Assembly: GCF_037190085.1 (NCBI RefSeq)
Contig: NZ_JBBCJO010000005.1
Location: 62,001 to 126,000, forward strand
Direction of reading: 5' to 3'
Source of the DNA: Gemmatimonas aurantiaca
Lineage (GTDB): Bacteria; Gemmatimonadota; Gemmatimonadetes; Gemmatimonadales; Gemmatimonadaceae
Length of the DNA: 64,000 bases
Below, one piece after another: positions 33,301-42,617 of the stretch (positions within the stretch are counted from its first letter, which is position 1; each line of letters opens with the position of its first letter). Below the pieces are notes generated by a model, which ran no database searches, had not been told where the DNA came from, and was given only the letters and a program-made list of their open reading frames with translations. The position numbers and the translations under genes are program-made.

Positions 33301-34431
33301 ATGGCTGATTTCTACGCGGTGCTGGGTGTACCGCGCGATGCCTCCGACGACGACATCAAGAAGGCGTATCGCCGTCTGGCGATGCAGTGGCACCCCGACC
33401 GGAATGGGGGTGCCCGGGACGCCGAGGAAAAGTTCAAGGAGATCACCGAAGCGTACGACGTGCTGCGGGATCCGCAGAAGCGTGCGGCTTTCGATCGGTA
33501 CGGCGAAGCCGGACTGCGTGGTGGCGGTCCGGCGTACGAACACGTCGATCTCTCGGAAGCGCTGAACATCTTCATGCGGGACTTCGGCGGCTTCGGCGAT
33601 CTGTTCGGCGCCGCGGCCGGCGGGAGAGGTCGTTCAGGCCCCCGCAGCGGCACGGACATCAAGGTCCCGCTCACCCTCACGCTGACCGAAGTCGCGACGG
33701 GTGTCGAGAAGACGGTGACCATGAAGGTCCTCGAAGCCTGCGACAAGTGCGAAGGCTCGGGCGCCGAACCGGGCACCAAGCCCCAGACCTGCGGCACCTG
33801 CAGCGGCACCGGTGAGGTGCGTCGGGCACAGCGCTCGTTCTTCGGGCAATTCGTGTCGGTGGCGCCCTGTCCCACCTGCGCGGGCGAGGGCGTGGTGGTG
33901 GCCTCGCCATGCAAGAAGTGCCGCGGCGAAGGACGGGTACGCGCCGAACGCACGCTCAAGATCCAGGTGCCCGCCGGTGTGGCCACCGGTCAGTACATGA
34001 CGCTGCGGGGCGTGGGCAATGTGGGACCGCGCGGAGGCACCCGCGGCGATGTGCTCGCGGTGTTCGAGGTGGAGGACGACGAGCGGTTCGATCGCGACGG
34101 GGAGGATCTGTTCTGCGAGGCGCTCGTCACCTATCCGCAACTGGTGTTCGGCGCGGACATCCGCGTACCCGGTGTGACCGGTGAACTGTCGTTGCGTGTG
34201 CCGGCCGGCACGCAGAGCGGCACGGTGTTCCATCTGCGTGGCCGTGGTCTGCCGCGAGTGAACGCCTCGGGGACCGGCGATCTGCACGTGAAGGTGCAGC
34301 TCTGGACGCCGCAGTCGGTGGACGACGAGGAGAAGGCGATGATCGAAAGCCTGGCCGCGCTGCAGGGACAGGCGCCGCCGCAGCGTGAGAAAGGCTTCTG
34401 GTCGAAGATGAAGGAAGCGCTGGGTGCCTGA
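33301..34431 (+). CDS. dnaJ: Chaperone protein DnaJ
   Basis: DnaJ delivers clients to DnaK and stimulates its ATPase. The 376-residue protein has a J domain with the HPD motif (QWHPDRN, about residues 30-36), a short G/F-like linker, four CxxCxGxG zinc repeats (CDKCEGSG, CGTCSGTG, CPTCAGEG, CKKCRGEG) and the C-terminal substrate-binding domains. The G/F region is brief and lacks long glycine runs. ATG at 33301 is the standard start. GTG of prmA overlaps its end. Confidence 0.95.
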   Translation: MADFYAVLGVPRDASDDDIKKAYRRLAMQWHPDRNGGARDAEEKFKEITEAYDVLRDPQKRAAFDRYGEAGLRGGGPAYEHVDLSEALNIFMRDFGGFGDLFGAAAGGRGRSGPRSGTDIKVPLTLTLTEVATGVEKTVTMKVLEACDKCEGSGAEPGTKPQTCGTCSGTGEVRRAQRSFFGQFVSVAPCPTCAGEGVVVASPCKKCRGEGRVRAERTLKIQVPAGVATGQYMTLRGVGNVGPRGGTRGDVLAVFEVEDDERFDRDGEDLFCEALVTYPQLVFGADIRVPGVTGELSLRVPAGTQSGTVFHLRGRGLPRVNASGTGDLHVKVQLWTPQSVDDEEKAMIESLAALQGQAPPQREKGFWSKMKEALGA

Positions 34432-35269
34432 CACGGGCCGGTGGACCAGTGTGCGGGTGACCCCCGATGCCGGGTCGGCCTCTGCCCGCGAAGCCTGTCT
34501 GGCCGCGCTCTTCGCCGTCGGCGCACAGGGCGTGCACGAAGATCTGTCGGCCCTGGTGACCCACTTCCCACCGGCCACCGATCTCGAAGCCGTGCATCGC
34601 GCCCTCACCGAGGCCGACGAGCAGGTGATCATCGAAACGGCGCTGGTGCCCGACGTGGACTGGAGCGAGGCGTGGAAGAGCCGCATCGGCGCGCACCAGT
34701 TGGGAGACCTCACCGTGACGCCGCCCTGGCTGGCGGAGGGGCGGGATCCGGCGCGCACCATCGTCATCGAACCGGGCATGGCGTTCGGCACCGGCGAGCA
34801 CGCGACCACCCGTGGCGTGGTGCGTCTGTTGCCGCGTCGTCTCCGTGACGGGGATACCGTGGCCGATCTGGGCGCCGGCAGTGCGGTGCTGGCCATCGCG
34901 GCGGCCAAGCTGGGCGCGGCGCGGGTATATGCCATCGAACTCGATGGCGAAGCGATTCCCGATGCGGAAGCCAATGTGGCGCGCAACGGTGTGACCGACC
35001 GGGTGCATGTGTTCGAAGGCGACGCGGGGTCGTTGCTGCCGCTGGTCGCGCCGGTGCAACTCATCCTCGCGAACATAATCTCGTCGGTGCTCATAGAGCT
35101 GTTGCCGGTGATCGGCATGGCGCTCGCCGAGGACGGTGCCGCCATTCTGAGCGGCATTCTGCGTGAGGAGCGTGACACCATGATGGAGGTGCTGTCGGCA
35201 CACGGATGGGCCATCCTCGAGGAAGACGCGGAGGACATCTGGTGGTCGGTGTCGATCGCGAGGGCGTAG
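34424..35269 (+). CDS. prmA: Ribosomal protein L11 methyltransferase
   Basis: PrmA trimethylates L11 using S-adenosylmethionine. The 281-residue protein has the N-terminal substrate part (SEAWKSRIGAHQLGDLTVTPPW), a FGTGEHATTRG motif, the SAM motif VADLGAGSAVLAIAAAKLGAARVYAIELD and the NII-type motif (LILANIISSVLIELLP). GTG at 34424 lies inside the dnaJ end. Its last 28 bases overlap the proposed rsmE start. Confidence 0.92.
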   Translation: MPDTGRWTSVRVTPDAGSASAREACLAALFAVGAQGVHEDLSALVTHFPPATDLEAVHRALTEADEQVIIETALVPDVDWSEAWKSRIGAHQLGDLTVTPPWLAEGRDPARTIVIEPGMAFGTGEHATTRGVVRLLPRRLRDGDTVADLGAGSAVLAIAAAKLGAARVYAIELDGEAIPDAEANVARNGVTDRVHVFEGDAGSLLPLVAPVQLILANIISSVLIELLPVIGMALAEDGAAILSGILREERDTMMEVLSAHGWAILEEDAEDIWWSVSIARA

Positions 35270-36090
35270 GCGCGGGCCGGCCGCAATTCGTCGTGGCGGA
35301 CGCCACGGCCGATGCGATCGGTGTGGGCGCGACCGTCACACTCGATGAAGGTGCCGCCCGTCATATGCGGGTACTGCGGCTCGAGGTGGGCGCCGTGGTG
35401 GGGGTGCGCGACGGGCAGGGCCATGTGGGCGCGGGGCAGGTGGTGCGACTGTCCAAGACCCATGCGCACGTCGAGATCACCGAGGCGGTACGGGTGGCAC
35501 CGCTGCCTCCGGTGCATCTGCTGGTGCCCGTGGCCGACCGGGACCGCATGTTGTGGCTGGCCGAGAAGGTGGCCGAACTGGGGGCGACGAGCTGGCGTCC
35601 GGTGCTGTGGCGCCGTTCCCGAAGCGTGTCGCCGCGCGGCGAAGGGGTGAGCTTTCTGGCCAAGGTGCGGGCCCGCATGGAAGGCGCGCTGGCGCAGTCG
35701 GAGGGCGCCTGGCTGCCGCAGCTCTTTCCCGAAGCCAATCTCGAGCGGGCCATCCTGGCGGCGCCGTCGGGCGAGCGCATCGTGCTCGATCCGGCCGGTG
35801 AGCCGTTGATCGGCGAGCCGCTGATCAGCGAGCCGCTCATCGGGGCGCCGTTCCGGGCCCCGATCGTGCTCGCCGTGGGCCCGGAAGGCGGGCTCGAGGC
35901 CGACGAGATTGCGGAGTTGGAGCAGGCGGGGTTCCAGCGCCGGTCGCTGGGCCCGACGATCCTGCGATTCGAAACGGCGGCGATCGGTGCCCTGGCGATC
36001 GCCCGGACCGCCCTGGGGCGGGGCACGGAAGCGACCGACGAATCAACCGACGAATCAACCGGTGAGCGAACGGATGGGAGCGATGACTGA
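35242..36090 (+). CDS. rsmE: 16S rRNA (uracil-1498-N3)-methyltransferase
   Basis: RsmE methylates U1498 in 16S rRNA. The 282-residue protein is a SPOUT-type enzyme: RHMRVLRLEVGAVVGVRDG near the N-terminus, LWLAEKVAELGATSWRPVLWRRS, and the knot region LAVGPEGGLEADEIAELEQAGFQRRSLGPTILRFETAA. GTG at 35242 overlaps prmA; an earlier frame opening is a shadow. Two insertions look expanded: three 15-base units at 35800-35844 (EPLIG-type repeat) and two 12-base units at 36034-36057 in the C-terminal tail. These probably lie in loops or the tail. Confidence 0.92.
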   Translation: MVGVDREGVGAGRPQFVVADATADAIGVGATVTLDEGAARHMRVLRLEVGAVVGVRDGQGHVGAGQVVRLSKTHAHVEITEAVRVAPLPPVHLLVPVADRDRMLWLAEKVAELGATSWRPVLWRRSRSVSPRGEGVSFLAKVRARMEGALAQSEGAWLPQLFPEANLERAILAAPSGERIVLDPAGEPLIGEPLISEPLIGAPFRAPIVLAVGPEGGLEADEIAELEQAGFQRRSLGPTILRFETAAIGALAIARTALGRGTEATDESTDESTGERTDGSDD

Positions 36091-36451
36091 GACGATGAAC
36101 GAAGCGACGACTGACCCCACCTGCATCTTCTGCCGCATCGCGGCCGGCAGCATTCCGGCCACGGTGGTGGCGCGGAATCATCAGGCCATGGCGTTCCGGG
36201 ACCTCAATCCGCAGGCCCCGTCCCACATCTTGGTGATCCCGCTCCGGCACGTGGATTCGCTGGCCTCGGCCGACAATCCCTGCGAGGTGGGAGGGGCGCT
36301 GGCGCTGGCCGCCGAGGTGGCGGAGGCAGAGGGGCTCGGGGAGGGCGGCTACCGGGTGGTCACGAATATCGGCCGCGACGGCGGGCAGACGGTGCAACAT
36401 CTGCATTTCCATGTGCTTGGCGGCCGTCAACTCCACTGGCCCCCGGGTTGA
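36083..36451 (+). CDS. HIT-family nucleotide hydrolase/transferase
   Basis: This 122-residue protein has the histidine-triad motif QHLHFHVLGG near its C-terminus, preceded by SHILVIPLRHVDSLA, and an N-terminal zinc-like CIFCRI. It hydrolyses or transfers nucleotidyl groups from substrates such as AMP-lysine or ADP-type esters. I chose ATG at 36083, overlapping the rsmE stop region; ATG at 36074 or 36095 are alternatives. It ends just before the rpsU promoter. Confidence 0.9.
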   Translation: MTETMNEATTDPTCIFCRIAAGSIPATVVARNHQAMAFRDLNPQAPSHILVIPLRHVDSLASADNPCEVGGALALAAEVAEAEGLGEGGYRVVTNIGRDGGQTVQHLHFHVLGGRQLHWPPG

Positions 36452-36476
36452 CCCGGAGCTCACAAAGCCCTAGGAT
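36448..36476 (+). promoter_or_regulatory. Strong sigma-70-type promoter for rpsU
   Basis: TTGACC (36448-36453) and TAGGAT (36471-36476) are 17 bases apart, the best-spaced pair I see in the window. It begins at the end of the HIT gene, giving a leader of about 100 bases before rpsU. A hairpin AGCCCT/AGGGCT (36466-36471 and 36479-36484) followed by T residues overlaps it and might also terminate upstream transcription. Confidence 0.65.
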
Positions 36477-36583
36477 ACAGGGCTGTTCCACTTTTTTCTC
36501 CTGCAGCAGGTCCATGAACCGGCACGTACCGGTCGCCTGCCGCGGTATCATCACACTCTGAAGACCACACCCCGAGGTCCAGT

Positions 36584-36772
36584 TTGTCGGAAGTCATCAT
36601 CCACGAGGACGAGAATTTCGAGCGGGCGCTCAAGCGCTTCAAGAAGAAGTGCGAGAAGGCCGGCATTCTGTCCGATCTGCGCAAGCATCGCCACTACGAG
36701 AAGCCGTCGGAGCGTCGCAAGCGCAAGATGAACGCTGCCGTGCGCAAGAACCGCCGTACCCGTCACGGGTGA
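36584..36772 (+). CDS. rpsU: 30S ribosomal protein S21
   Basis: S21 is a small basic protein at the 30S platform that helps mRNA binding. The 62-residue product (EVIIHEDENFERALKRFKKKCEKAG, RKHRHYEKPSERRKRKMN) matches the family along its whole length. The start is TTG at 36584, with a weak GAGG upstream. It has its own promoter and is followed directly by yqeY, an order found in many bacteria. Confidence 0.95.
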   Translation: MSEVIIHEDENFERALKRFKKKCEKAGILSDLRKHRHYEKPSERRKRKMNAAVRKNRRTRHG

Positions 36773-37233
36773 CCAGTCCTGTGGACGCCAGCGGCGCTTC
36801 GCTGCTGGCGCGGTTGCAGGGTGATCAGGTCGCAGCACGGCGCGAGCAGGCCAAGGACCGCGTGCTGCTGCTCGGCATGGTCATCGCCGAGGTGAAGAAT
36901 CGCGAGCTCGAATTGTCCCGGCCGATCACCGACGACGACGTCATCGACGTCATTCGCAAGGCGATCAAGAAGCGTCGGGAGTCGGCCGAGCTCTATGCCA
37001 AGGCGGGTCGTACCGATCTGCTCGACAAGGAGCAGCAGGAGGCGGTGATACTCGAAACGTACCTCCCGCCGCAGGTCGATCCGGCCGAGATCCGCGCCGC
37101 CGTCGTGGCGGCCATTGCCGCTGGCGCCACCAACGTCGGCGCCGTGATGGGACGCGTCATGCCCGCGTTCAAGGGCAGAGTCGATGGCGGTGTCATCAAT
37201 GCCATCGCGCGTGAGGAGCTCGCCGGGCGGTAG
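36769..37233 (+). CDS. yqeY: GatB/YqeY-domain protein
   Basis: YqeY shares the C-terminal tRNA-binding domain of GatB but stands alone; its role is unproven. The 154-residue product shows DRVLLLGMVIAEVKNRELEL, a DDVIDVIRKAIKKRRESAELYAKAGR helix pair, EQQEAVILETYLPPQ, and the closing NVGAVMGRVMPAFKGRVDGGVINAIAREEL. GTG at 36769 overlaps the rpsU stop. It is the usual companion of rpsU and is likely co-transcribed. Confidence 0.92.
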   Translation: MTSPVDASGASLLARLQGDQVAARREQAKDRVLLLGMVIAEVKNRELELSRPITDDDVIDVIRKAIKKRRESAELYAKAGRTDLLDKEQQEAVILETYLPPQVDPAEIRAAVVAAIAAGATNVGAVMGRVMPAFKGRVDGGVINAIAREELAGR

Positions 37234-37358
37234 CCCGGGGCGATATACCCGCCGATGACACGGGCGGTGGCCGCAGGCTCCGCATTCGTGTTTCTCCGTT
37301 CGCCGCACCGCTCGGTGTACCGCCCGTCTCCGGTCGGCAGATCCATCAGCAGGTCCCC

Positions 37359-39824
37359 ATGAACGCGCACGCCCTCGGCATTCTCGAGTTTCCCCGCCTG
37401 CTGGCACACGTGGCGGGACGGGCAGCGTCCGCACCCGGCGCTGCCGCCGTGCGCGCGCTGCGGCCCCGTACCGATCGGGAGTGGATCGAAGCGGAGCATG
37501 CACGCGTCAATGCCGTGCGCTCGCTGGTCAGTTCCGACCTCGGCTGGCCCAGTGAACCCATACCCGATATCGCCGAACCGCTCAAGCGGCTGCGCATCGA
37601 GGGACTCACTTGGACCGCGCTGGAGCTGCTGCAGGGTGCCACGCTGCTGCGTTCATCCCGGCGCATGCGCACGGCACTGCGTGATCCCCGGCGGCCGGCC
37701 ATCATGCTGGCGTTCCTCGTGCGGTATGCCGAGGCGCTGGTCGATCTCGAACCGCGTGAACAGGCCATCGAACGCGCCATCGGCGACGATGGTACCGTGC
37801 GTGACGATGCCTCGCCGGCGTTGCGCAAAGTACGGCGCGAATTGCGGGAGACCGAAGGACAGCTCGTGCGCCTGCTCGAGCGCGAGATGGGCAAGCTCGA
37901 AGCGCATCACCAGGTCAGCGATCTGTCGGTGACCATGCGCAACGGACGCTGGGTGATTCCCATGCGTCGGGAAGCGCGCGGGTACGTGGGCGGGATCGTG
38001 CACGACAGCTCGGGGACGGGCGCGACGATCTTCGTGGAACCGCCGGCCGCCGTGGAATTCGGCAATCGGGTGCGCGAGCTCGAGATCGAGGAGCAGCGCG
38101 AGGTGGAACGGGTGCTGCGGGCGCTCACCGACGAGATCCGTCCGTATCATGATGCCATCGGCGCGGCGTACGACGCACTCGTGGCGCTCGATGCGTTGTA
38201 TGCCCGAGCGCGCTACGCGATCGAAGCGCACTGTGGCGCCGTCACGTTCTGCGCGCCGGCGGACGGTTTTCAGATCGTCGATGGACGTCATCCCCTGCTG
38301 CTCGCGAACGGCACGGCGGTGGTGCCGTTCGATCTCACGCTGCACGCCGACGAGCGTACGCTGCTCGTGTCCGGCCCCAACACCGGTGGCAAGACGGTGT
38401 TGCTCAAAGCCATCGGGCTGCTCAGCATGATGGCGCAGTCGGGTGTGCCCGCACCACTCGGAGAGACGAGCCGCCTGGCGGTGTTCGACGATGTGTTTGC
38501 CGACGTGGGCGACGAACAGAGCATCGAGGCCAGTCTCTCCACGTTCAGCGCGCACCTCAAGAACCTCGGCGAGATTCTGCGGTCGGCCACACCGTCGTCG
38601 CTGGTGCTCATCGACGAACTCGGATCGGGCACCGATCCAGCCGAAGGCGCGGCGCTGGGTGGCGCGATTCTCGAAACACTGACGCAGCGTGGCACACTCA
38701 CGCTGGCCACCACGCACCTGGGTCAGCTCAAACTGCTGGCCACCGATGTCGCCGGTGTGGTGAATGCGTCGTTGCAGTTCGATGCCGCGCGGCTCGCGCC
38801 CACGTATCGTCTGCTCAAGGGTGTGCCGGGTCGCAGTTATGGACTCAGCATCGCCCGCCGTCTGCAGATCGACGACGCCGTCATTGCACGGGCCGAGGAG
38901 CGCCTGCCGCATGGCGAACGCGATATGGCGGTGCTGCTCGCCGATGTGGAAGCGCGCGAAGCCGTGCTCGCCGAATCCGAGCGTCAGATGCAGATCGAGC
39001 AGGACAAGCTGCGTGCCCGCGTGGCCACGGTCAGCGATCGCGAACTCAAGGTGCGCGAACGCGAACGCGAGTCGGAACGTCAGGCGCGTCAGGAAGCGCG
39101 GCGGTATCTGCTCGAAGCCCGCGGCGAGGTGGAACGGGCCATCGCCGAGGTGAAGCGGCAGGCGCAGGCCGAGAGTGAAAGCTTCGATGAAGCGGCGCGT
39201 GCGGCGCGGCGTTCCATCGAAGAGGCGGCGGCCTCGCAGGGCGCCGCGGCCGGCGATGTGGAGCGCCGTGGTGAACGTGATCGCGCCCGGGTGGACGCCA
39301 AACGGGGTGCGGCGGCAGCGGCGGCGAATCCCAATCTGGGACGCCAGGTGGCGCGTCCCGCCCGTGGGGCGGCGGTTGCCCCCCTGGCCGAGGGAGATCA
39401 TGTCACCGTGGGCACGCTGGGCGGCAAGACGGGGCGCATCGTGTCGGTGCGCGGCGACGATGCGCGGGTGCTGGTGGGATCACTGACCCTGACCGTGCCC
39501 GTGCGCACGCTCACCCGATCGGCTACTGCACCGACACCCACGCTGCGTGTTCCGCTGATGGGGGACGTGCCCGAGGTGGAGCCCGTGCGTGAGGTGGACG
39601 TGCGGGGGCTGCGGGTGGACGAAGTGGACGACCAGGTGCTGCAGGCCCTCGATGCGGCGGTGCGCAACGATCTGCGGGAGCTGCGGATCATTCACGGCAA
39701 GGGCACGGGGGCGCTCAGGGCGCGGGTGAGCGAAATGCTCAAGAAGGACACCCGCGTGACCGGCTTCCGGCTCGGCGCCTGGAACGAAGGCGGAGCGGGC
39801 GTGACCGTGGCCGAGCTGGCCTGA
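37359..39824 (+). CDS. mutS2: Endonuclease MutS2
   Basis: MutS2 suppresses recombination or rescues collided ribosomes, depending on the species. The 821-residue protein has MutS core domains (ILEFPRLLAHVAG at the start), Walker A (SGPNTGGKTVLLKAIGLLSMMAQ), DELGSGTDPAEGAALG, TTHLGQLK, a long coiled coil (about 540-640) and the C-terminal Smr nuclease domain with VDVRGLRVDEVDDQV and IIHGKGTGALR. ATG at 37359 fits the family N-terminus. It has 125 bases of upstream sequence and its own likely transcript. Confidence 0.95.
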   Translation: MNAHALGILEFPRLLAHVAGRAASAPGAAAVRALRPRTDREWIEAEHARVNAVRSLVSSDLGWPSEPIPDIAEPLKRLRIEGLTWTALELLQGATLLRSSRRMRTALRDPRRPAIMLAFLVRYAEALVDLEPREQAIERAIGDDGTVRDDASPALRKVRRELRETEGQLVRLLEREMGKLEAHHQVSDLSVTMRNGRWVIPMRREARGYVGGIVHDSSGTGATIFVEPPAAVEFGNRVRELEIEEQREVERVLRALTDEIRPYHDAIGAAYDALVALDALYARARYAIEAHCGAVTFCAPADGFQIVDGRHPLLLANGTAVVPFDLTLHADERTLLVSGPNTGGKTVLLKAIGLLSMMAQSGVPAPLGETSRLAVFDDVFADVGDEQSIEASLSTFSAHLKNLGEILRSATPSSLVLIDELGSGTDPAEGAALGGAILETLTQRGTLTLATTHLGQLKLLATDVAGVVNASLQFDAARLAPTYRLLKGVPGRSYGLSIARRLQIDDAVIARAEERLPHGERDMAVLLADVEAREAVLAESERQMQIEQDKLRARVATVSDRELKVRERERESERQARQEARRYLLEARGEVERAIAEVKRQAQAESESFDEAARAARRSIEEAAASQGAAAGDVERRGERDRARVDAKRGAAAAAANPNLGRQVARPARGAAVAPLAEGDHVTVGTLGGKTGRIVSVRGDDARVLVGSLTLTVPVRTLTRSATAPTPTLRVPLMGDVPEVEPVREVDVRGLRVDEVDDQVLQALDAAVRNDLRELRIIHGKGTGALRARVSEMLKKDTRVTGFRLGAWNEGGAGVTVAELA

Positions 39825-39898
39825 TTGACGTTGGTTCGCTGACCGACGTTGATTCAAGGGATGTCCACCGCCGCGTACGTCCACTCACGCCCGTTTCC

Positions 39899-41776
39899 AT
39901 GATCCCCGACGAAATCGTCGAGCAGGTCCGGTCGGCGGCGGACATCGTGGAGATCGTGGGCGAATTCGTGCCGCTGCGGCGCTCCGGTGGCACGTGGCGC
40001 GGACCCTGTCCGTTTCATCAGGGCAAGAATCCCAACTTCTCCGTGTCGCCGTCGCACGGGAGCTATCACTGCTTCGTATGTCAGGAGAGTGGTGATGTCT
40101 TCACGTTCGTGCGCAAGCGGCTGGGGCTGGATTGGCCCGCCGCGGTGAAGTACGTGGGTGAGAAGGTGGGCATCGAAGTGATCGACACGCCACGCCGCGC
40201 GCCGATGCAGGATCCCAACGCGCCCAATCATGAGGCGCTCGCGGCAGCGGCCGAGTGGTTTCAGCAGCAACTGCTCGACGAGCAGGCCGGGCGCGAGGCG
40301 CGGGCCTATCTCGCGCAGCGTGGGCTCGATGCGGCCGCCTGGCAGCGGTTCGGCCTGGGATTTGCCCCGCGTGACGCGCAGGCGCTGCGTCGGTACCTGC
40401 ATTCGCTGGGTTACGACGACGCGCGTCTGCTGGAAGCCGGCTTGCTGGCGCTCAGAGAGGGAGAGACCGAGCCGCGCGGGCGTTTCCGCGGTCGTGTCAT
40501 GTTTCCCATTCACGACGAGATCGGGCGGCCGGTGGGCTTCGGCGGTCGGGCCATGGGCGACGACCAGCCCAAGTATCTCAACAGTCCCGAATCGCCGGTC
40601 TTTCAGAAGCGCCGGACGCTGTACGGATTGCACACGGCCAAGCAAGCGATGCGCCGGGCCGAGCGGGCGATCGTCGTGGAAGGGTATCTCGACGCCATCC
40701 GGCTCACGCTGGCCGGCATCGAGGAAGTGGTGGCGCCCCTGGGCACGGCGCTCACCGAGGAACAGGCGCGGCTGCTGGTGCGGTATGCGTCGGAGATCTT
40801 CCTGCTGTACGACAGCGACGAAGCGGGGCAGAAGGCCACGTTCCGCTCGGGCATGGAGTTGCTGCGCGAGAAGGCCGCCGTGCGCGTGGTGTCACTGCCC
40901 GATGGGGAGGATCCGGATTCGTTCGTGCGCGCGCAGGGCCGTGCGGCGATGGAGGCGCAGTTGTCGCAGGCGATCGATGTATTCGATCGTCAGGTGCAGT
41001 TGCTGGAGCGTCGTGGATGGTTCAGCGATCTGCGCCGCAGTCGGCGTGCCGTCGACAAGCTGTTGCCCACCATCCGGGCGGCGTCCGATCCGCTGACGCG
41101 GGATCTCTATCTGGCCCGACTCGCGGACGTCACGGGGCTGGACAAGGCCGCGCTGCAGGCGGAAACGCCTGAATCAGGGCCGCCGGAGGCACCTCCGCCG
41201 GAGCGAGGGTTCGAGGAAGGACCACCCGCGCCCTTGCCCGAGCCGGCACCGGAACCCGGCGCCCGGGCGCCCTGGAAGGGGCGCCGCGGCAAGCAGGGTC
41301 CCGAGTGGAAAGCCACGGCCATTCCGCCCCGTCCCCGAACGGACGAGCCGGTGGAGCGCGCGCTGGTGCGGGCGATGCTTCTCGAGCGTGGGGTGGCCGA
41401 ACGGGTGGCCGAACGGCACCCGCCGGCGAGCTTCCGGAGCGCATCGTACCGGGAGCTCTTCGACGTGCTGCTCAACGCGCCATTCGACGAGGATCTGGAG
41501 CAGATCGCCATGCGTCTCTCCGAAGAGAGCCTGCGGGTGCTGCGGGATCTCACGGAAGGCTCGCCGTTCCTGCCGGAGGGCGCTGATATCGCGCTCAGTC
41601 TCGACAAACTCGACGCGCGCGTGCTGGAGCGCCGCATCGACGCCATTCTCGACGCGATGCTCCGCACCGACGATCGCACGGAGAAAGATGCGCTCATGCG
41701 CGAGCGGCTCGAACTGGAATTGGAGCTGCGTCGGCTCTTGCCGATCCGCAGTCCACGTACTAAACCGAGAAGGTAG
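39899..41776 (+). CDS. dnaG: DNA primase
   Basis: DnaG makes RNA primers at the replication fork. The 625-residue protein has the N-terminal CHC2 zinc finger (Cys37, His40, Cys58, Cys61), the catalytic core with RFRGRVMFPIHDEIGRPVGFGGRAMGDD, the TOPRIM motif VVEGYLDAIRL and a DSDEAG pair. A proline-rich linker (EAPPPERGFEEGPPAPLPEP) leads to the C-terminal helicase-binding part. The start and length match the family. There is no rpoD or rpsU in the classical macromolecular-synthesis order directly beside it, though rpsU is 3 kb upstream. Confidence 0.95.
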   Translation: MIPDEIVEQVRSAADIVEIVGEFVPLRRSGGTWRGPCPFHQGKNPNFSVSPSHGSYHCFVCQESGDVFTFVRKRLGLDWPAAVKYVGEKVGIEVIDTPRRAPMQDPNAPNHEALAAAAEWFQQQLLDEQAGREARAYLAQRGLDAAAWQRFGLGFAPRDAQALRRYLHSLGYDDARLLEAGLLALREGETEPRGRFRGRVMFPIHDEIGRPVGFGGRAMGDDQPKYLNSPESPVFQKRRTLYGLHTAKQAMRRAERAIVVEGYLDAIRLTLAGIEEVVAPLGTALTEEQARLLVRYASEIFLLYDSDEAGQKATFRSGMELLREKAAVRVVSLPDGEDPDSFVRAQGRAAMEAQLSQAIDVFDRQVQLLERRGWFSDLRRSRRAVDKLLPTIRAASDPLTRDLYLARLADVTGLDKAALQAETPESGPPEAPPPERGFEEGPPAPLPEPAPEPGARAPWKGRRGKQGPEWKATAIPPRPRTDEPVERALVRAMLLERGVAERVAERHPPASFRSASYRELFDVLLNAPFDEDLEQIAMRLSEESLRVLRDLTEGSPFLPEGADIALSLDKLDARVLERRIDAILDAMLRTDDRTEKDALMRERLELELELRRLLPIRSPRTKPRR

Positions 41777-41838
41777 GTAAAAACACGGGCATCGTGTCCG
41801 TGGGCAGGGTGGTATCAGGTTTCCCTTCTGGAGGCGCA

Positions 41839-42564
41839 GTGAATCCCGAACTGCAGGCGCTGCTGACCGTGCAGCAGGACGACGAGGCAATCCGTGAAAT
41901 CGAGGCGCGACTGGCGGCCCTGTTGCCGCGTTTCGGCACTCTCGACGCGGCCCGCCGTCGCACGGCAGAGGAAGTGGCCCGCAACGAAGCGGTGTTGGAA
42001 CGTGAGGGCGCGCGACTGCGCGCGGTCGAGAGCAAACTGGCCGAACACCGCATCCGGCTCGACAAGAACACGGCCGTGCTCGATGGCGCGGCCAAGTTGA
42101 AGGAGGCCACGGCGGCGGCGGCGCAGGTGGAAGCGGCGCGCAAGGCCGTGGCCGAAGACGAGAGCGAACTGCTCACTGTGTCGCGGCGCGTGTCCGATGT
42201 ACGCGCGGCGCTGGCCGCCCATCAGGAAGAATTCGAACGTCTCACCGCGGAACTGGCGGCCGTGCGCGAGTCTATCGGCGCCGAGAAGGACGCCATCGAC
42301 GCCGAACTGGCCGTGGCCCGTGCTCGGCGTGCCGTGTCGGCGGAAGGCGTGGGGCGCACGTTGCTCTCGCTGTACGACCGGGTGCACACCAGGCGCCGCA
42401 CGACGGTGGTGTATGCGCTGCACGCGGATTTTTCGTGTGGGGCCTGTGACACCGCCATTCCCCTGCAGCGTCGGCCGGCCATGTCGAGTGGCAGCCGTGT
42501 GGAGCCGTGCGAGGCGTGCGGGGTGTTGTTGTACTATCACATTCCCGACGCGCCGCCAGGATGA
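41839..42564 (+). CDS. Coiled-coil zinc-ribbon protein (CT398/YqfQ-like)
   Basis: This 241-residue protein is a long alpha-helical hairpin (about residues 10-175, rich in Ala, Glu and Arg) with a C-terminal zinc ribbon: CGACDTAIPLQRRPAMSSGSRVEPCEACGVLLYY. Related proteins, called CT398-like or DUF164, are thought to bind nucleic acid or secretion/flagellar factors, but their role is unsettled. GTG at 41839 is chosen because GGAGG lies at 41830-41834; a GTG at 41794 is in frame but unsupported. It sits between dnaG and recJ. Confidence 0.85.
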   Translation: MNPELQALLTVQQDDEAIREIEARLAALLPRFGTLDAARRRTAEEVARNEAVLEREGARLRAVESKLAEHRIRLDKNTAVLDGAAKLKEATAAAAQVEAARKAVAEDESELLTVSRRVSDVRAALAAHQEEFERLTAELAAVRESIGAEKDAIDAELAVARARRAVSAEGVGRTLLSLYDRVHTRRRTTVVYALHADFSCGACDTAIPLQRRPAMSSGSRVEPCEACGVLLYYHIPDAPPG

Positions 42565-42617
42565 TGCGCGCGTAGTTTCGGGTGTCATCGGAGAGAGCGG
42601 CTCCCTAGATTCCCGGC

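Noticed and set aside
36466..36497. Terminator after the HIT gene
   Set aside because: The hairpin overlaps a well-spaced promoter (TTGACC-17-TAGGAT); the promoter is the better reading, though the T-run is noted there.
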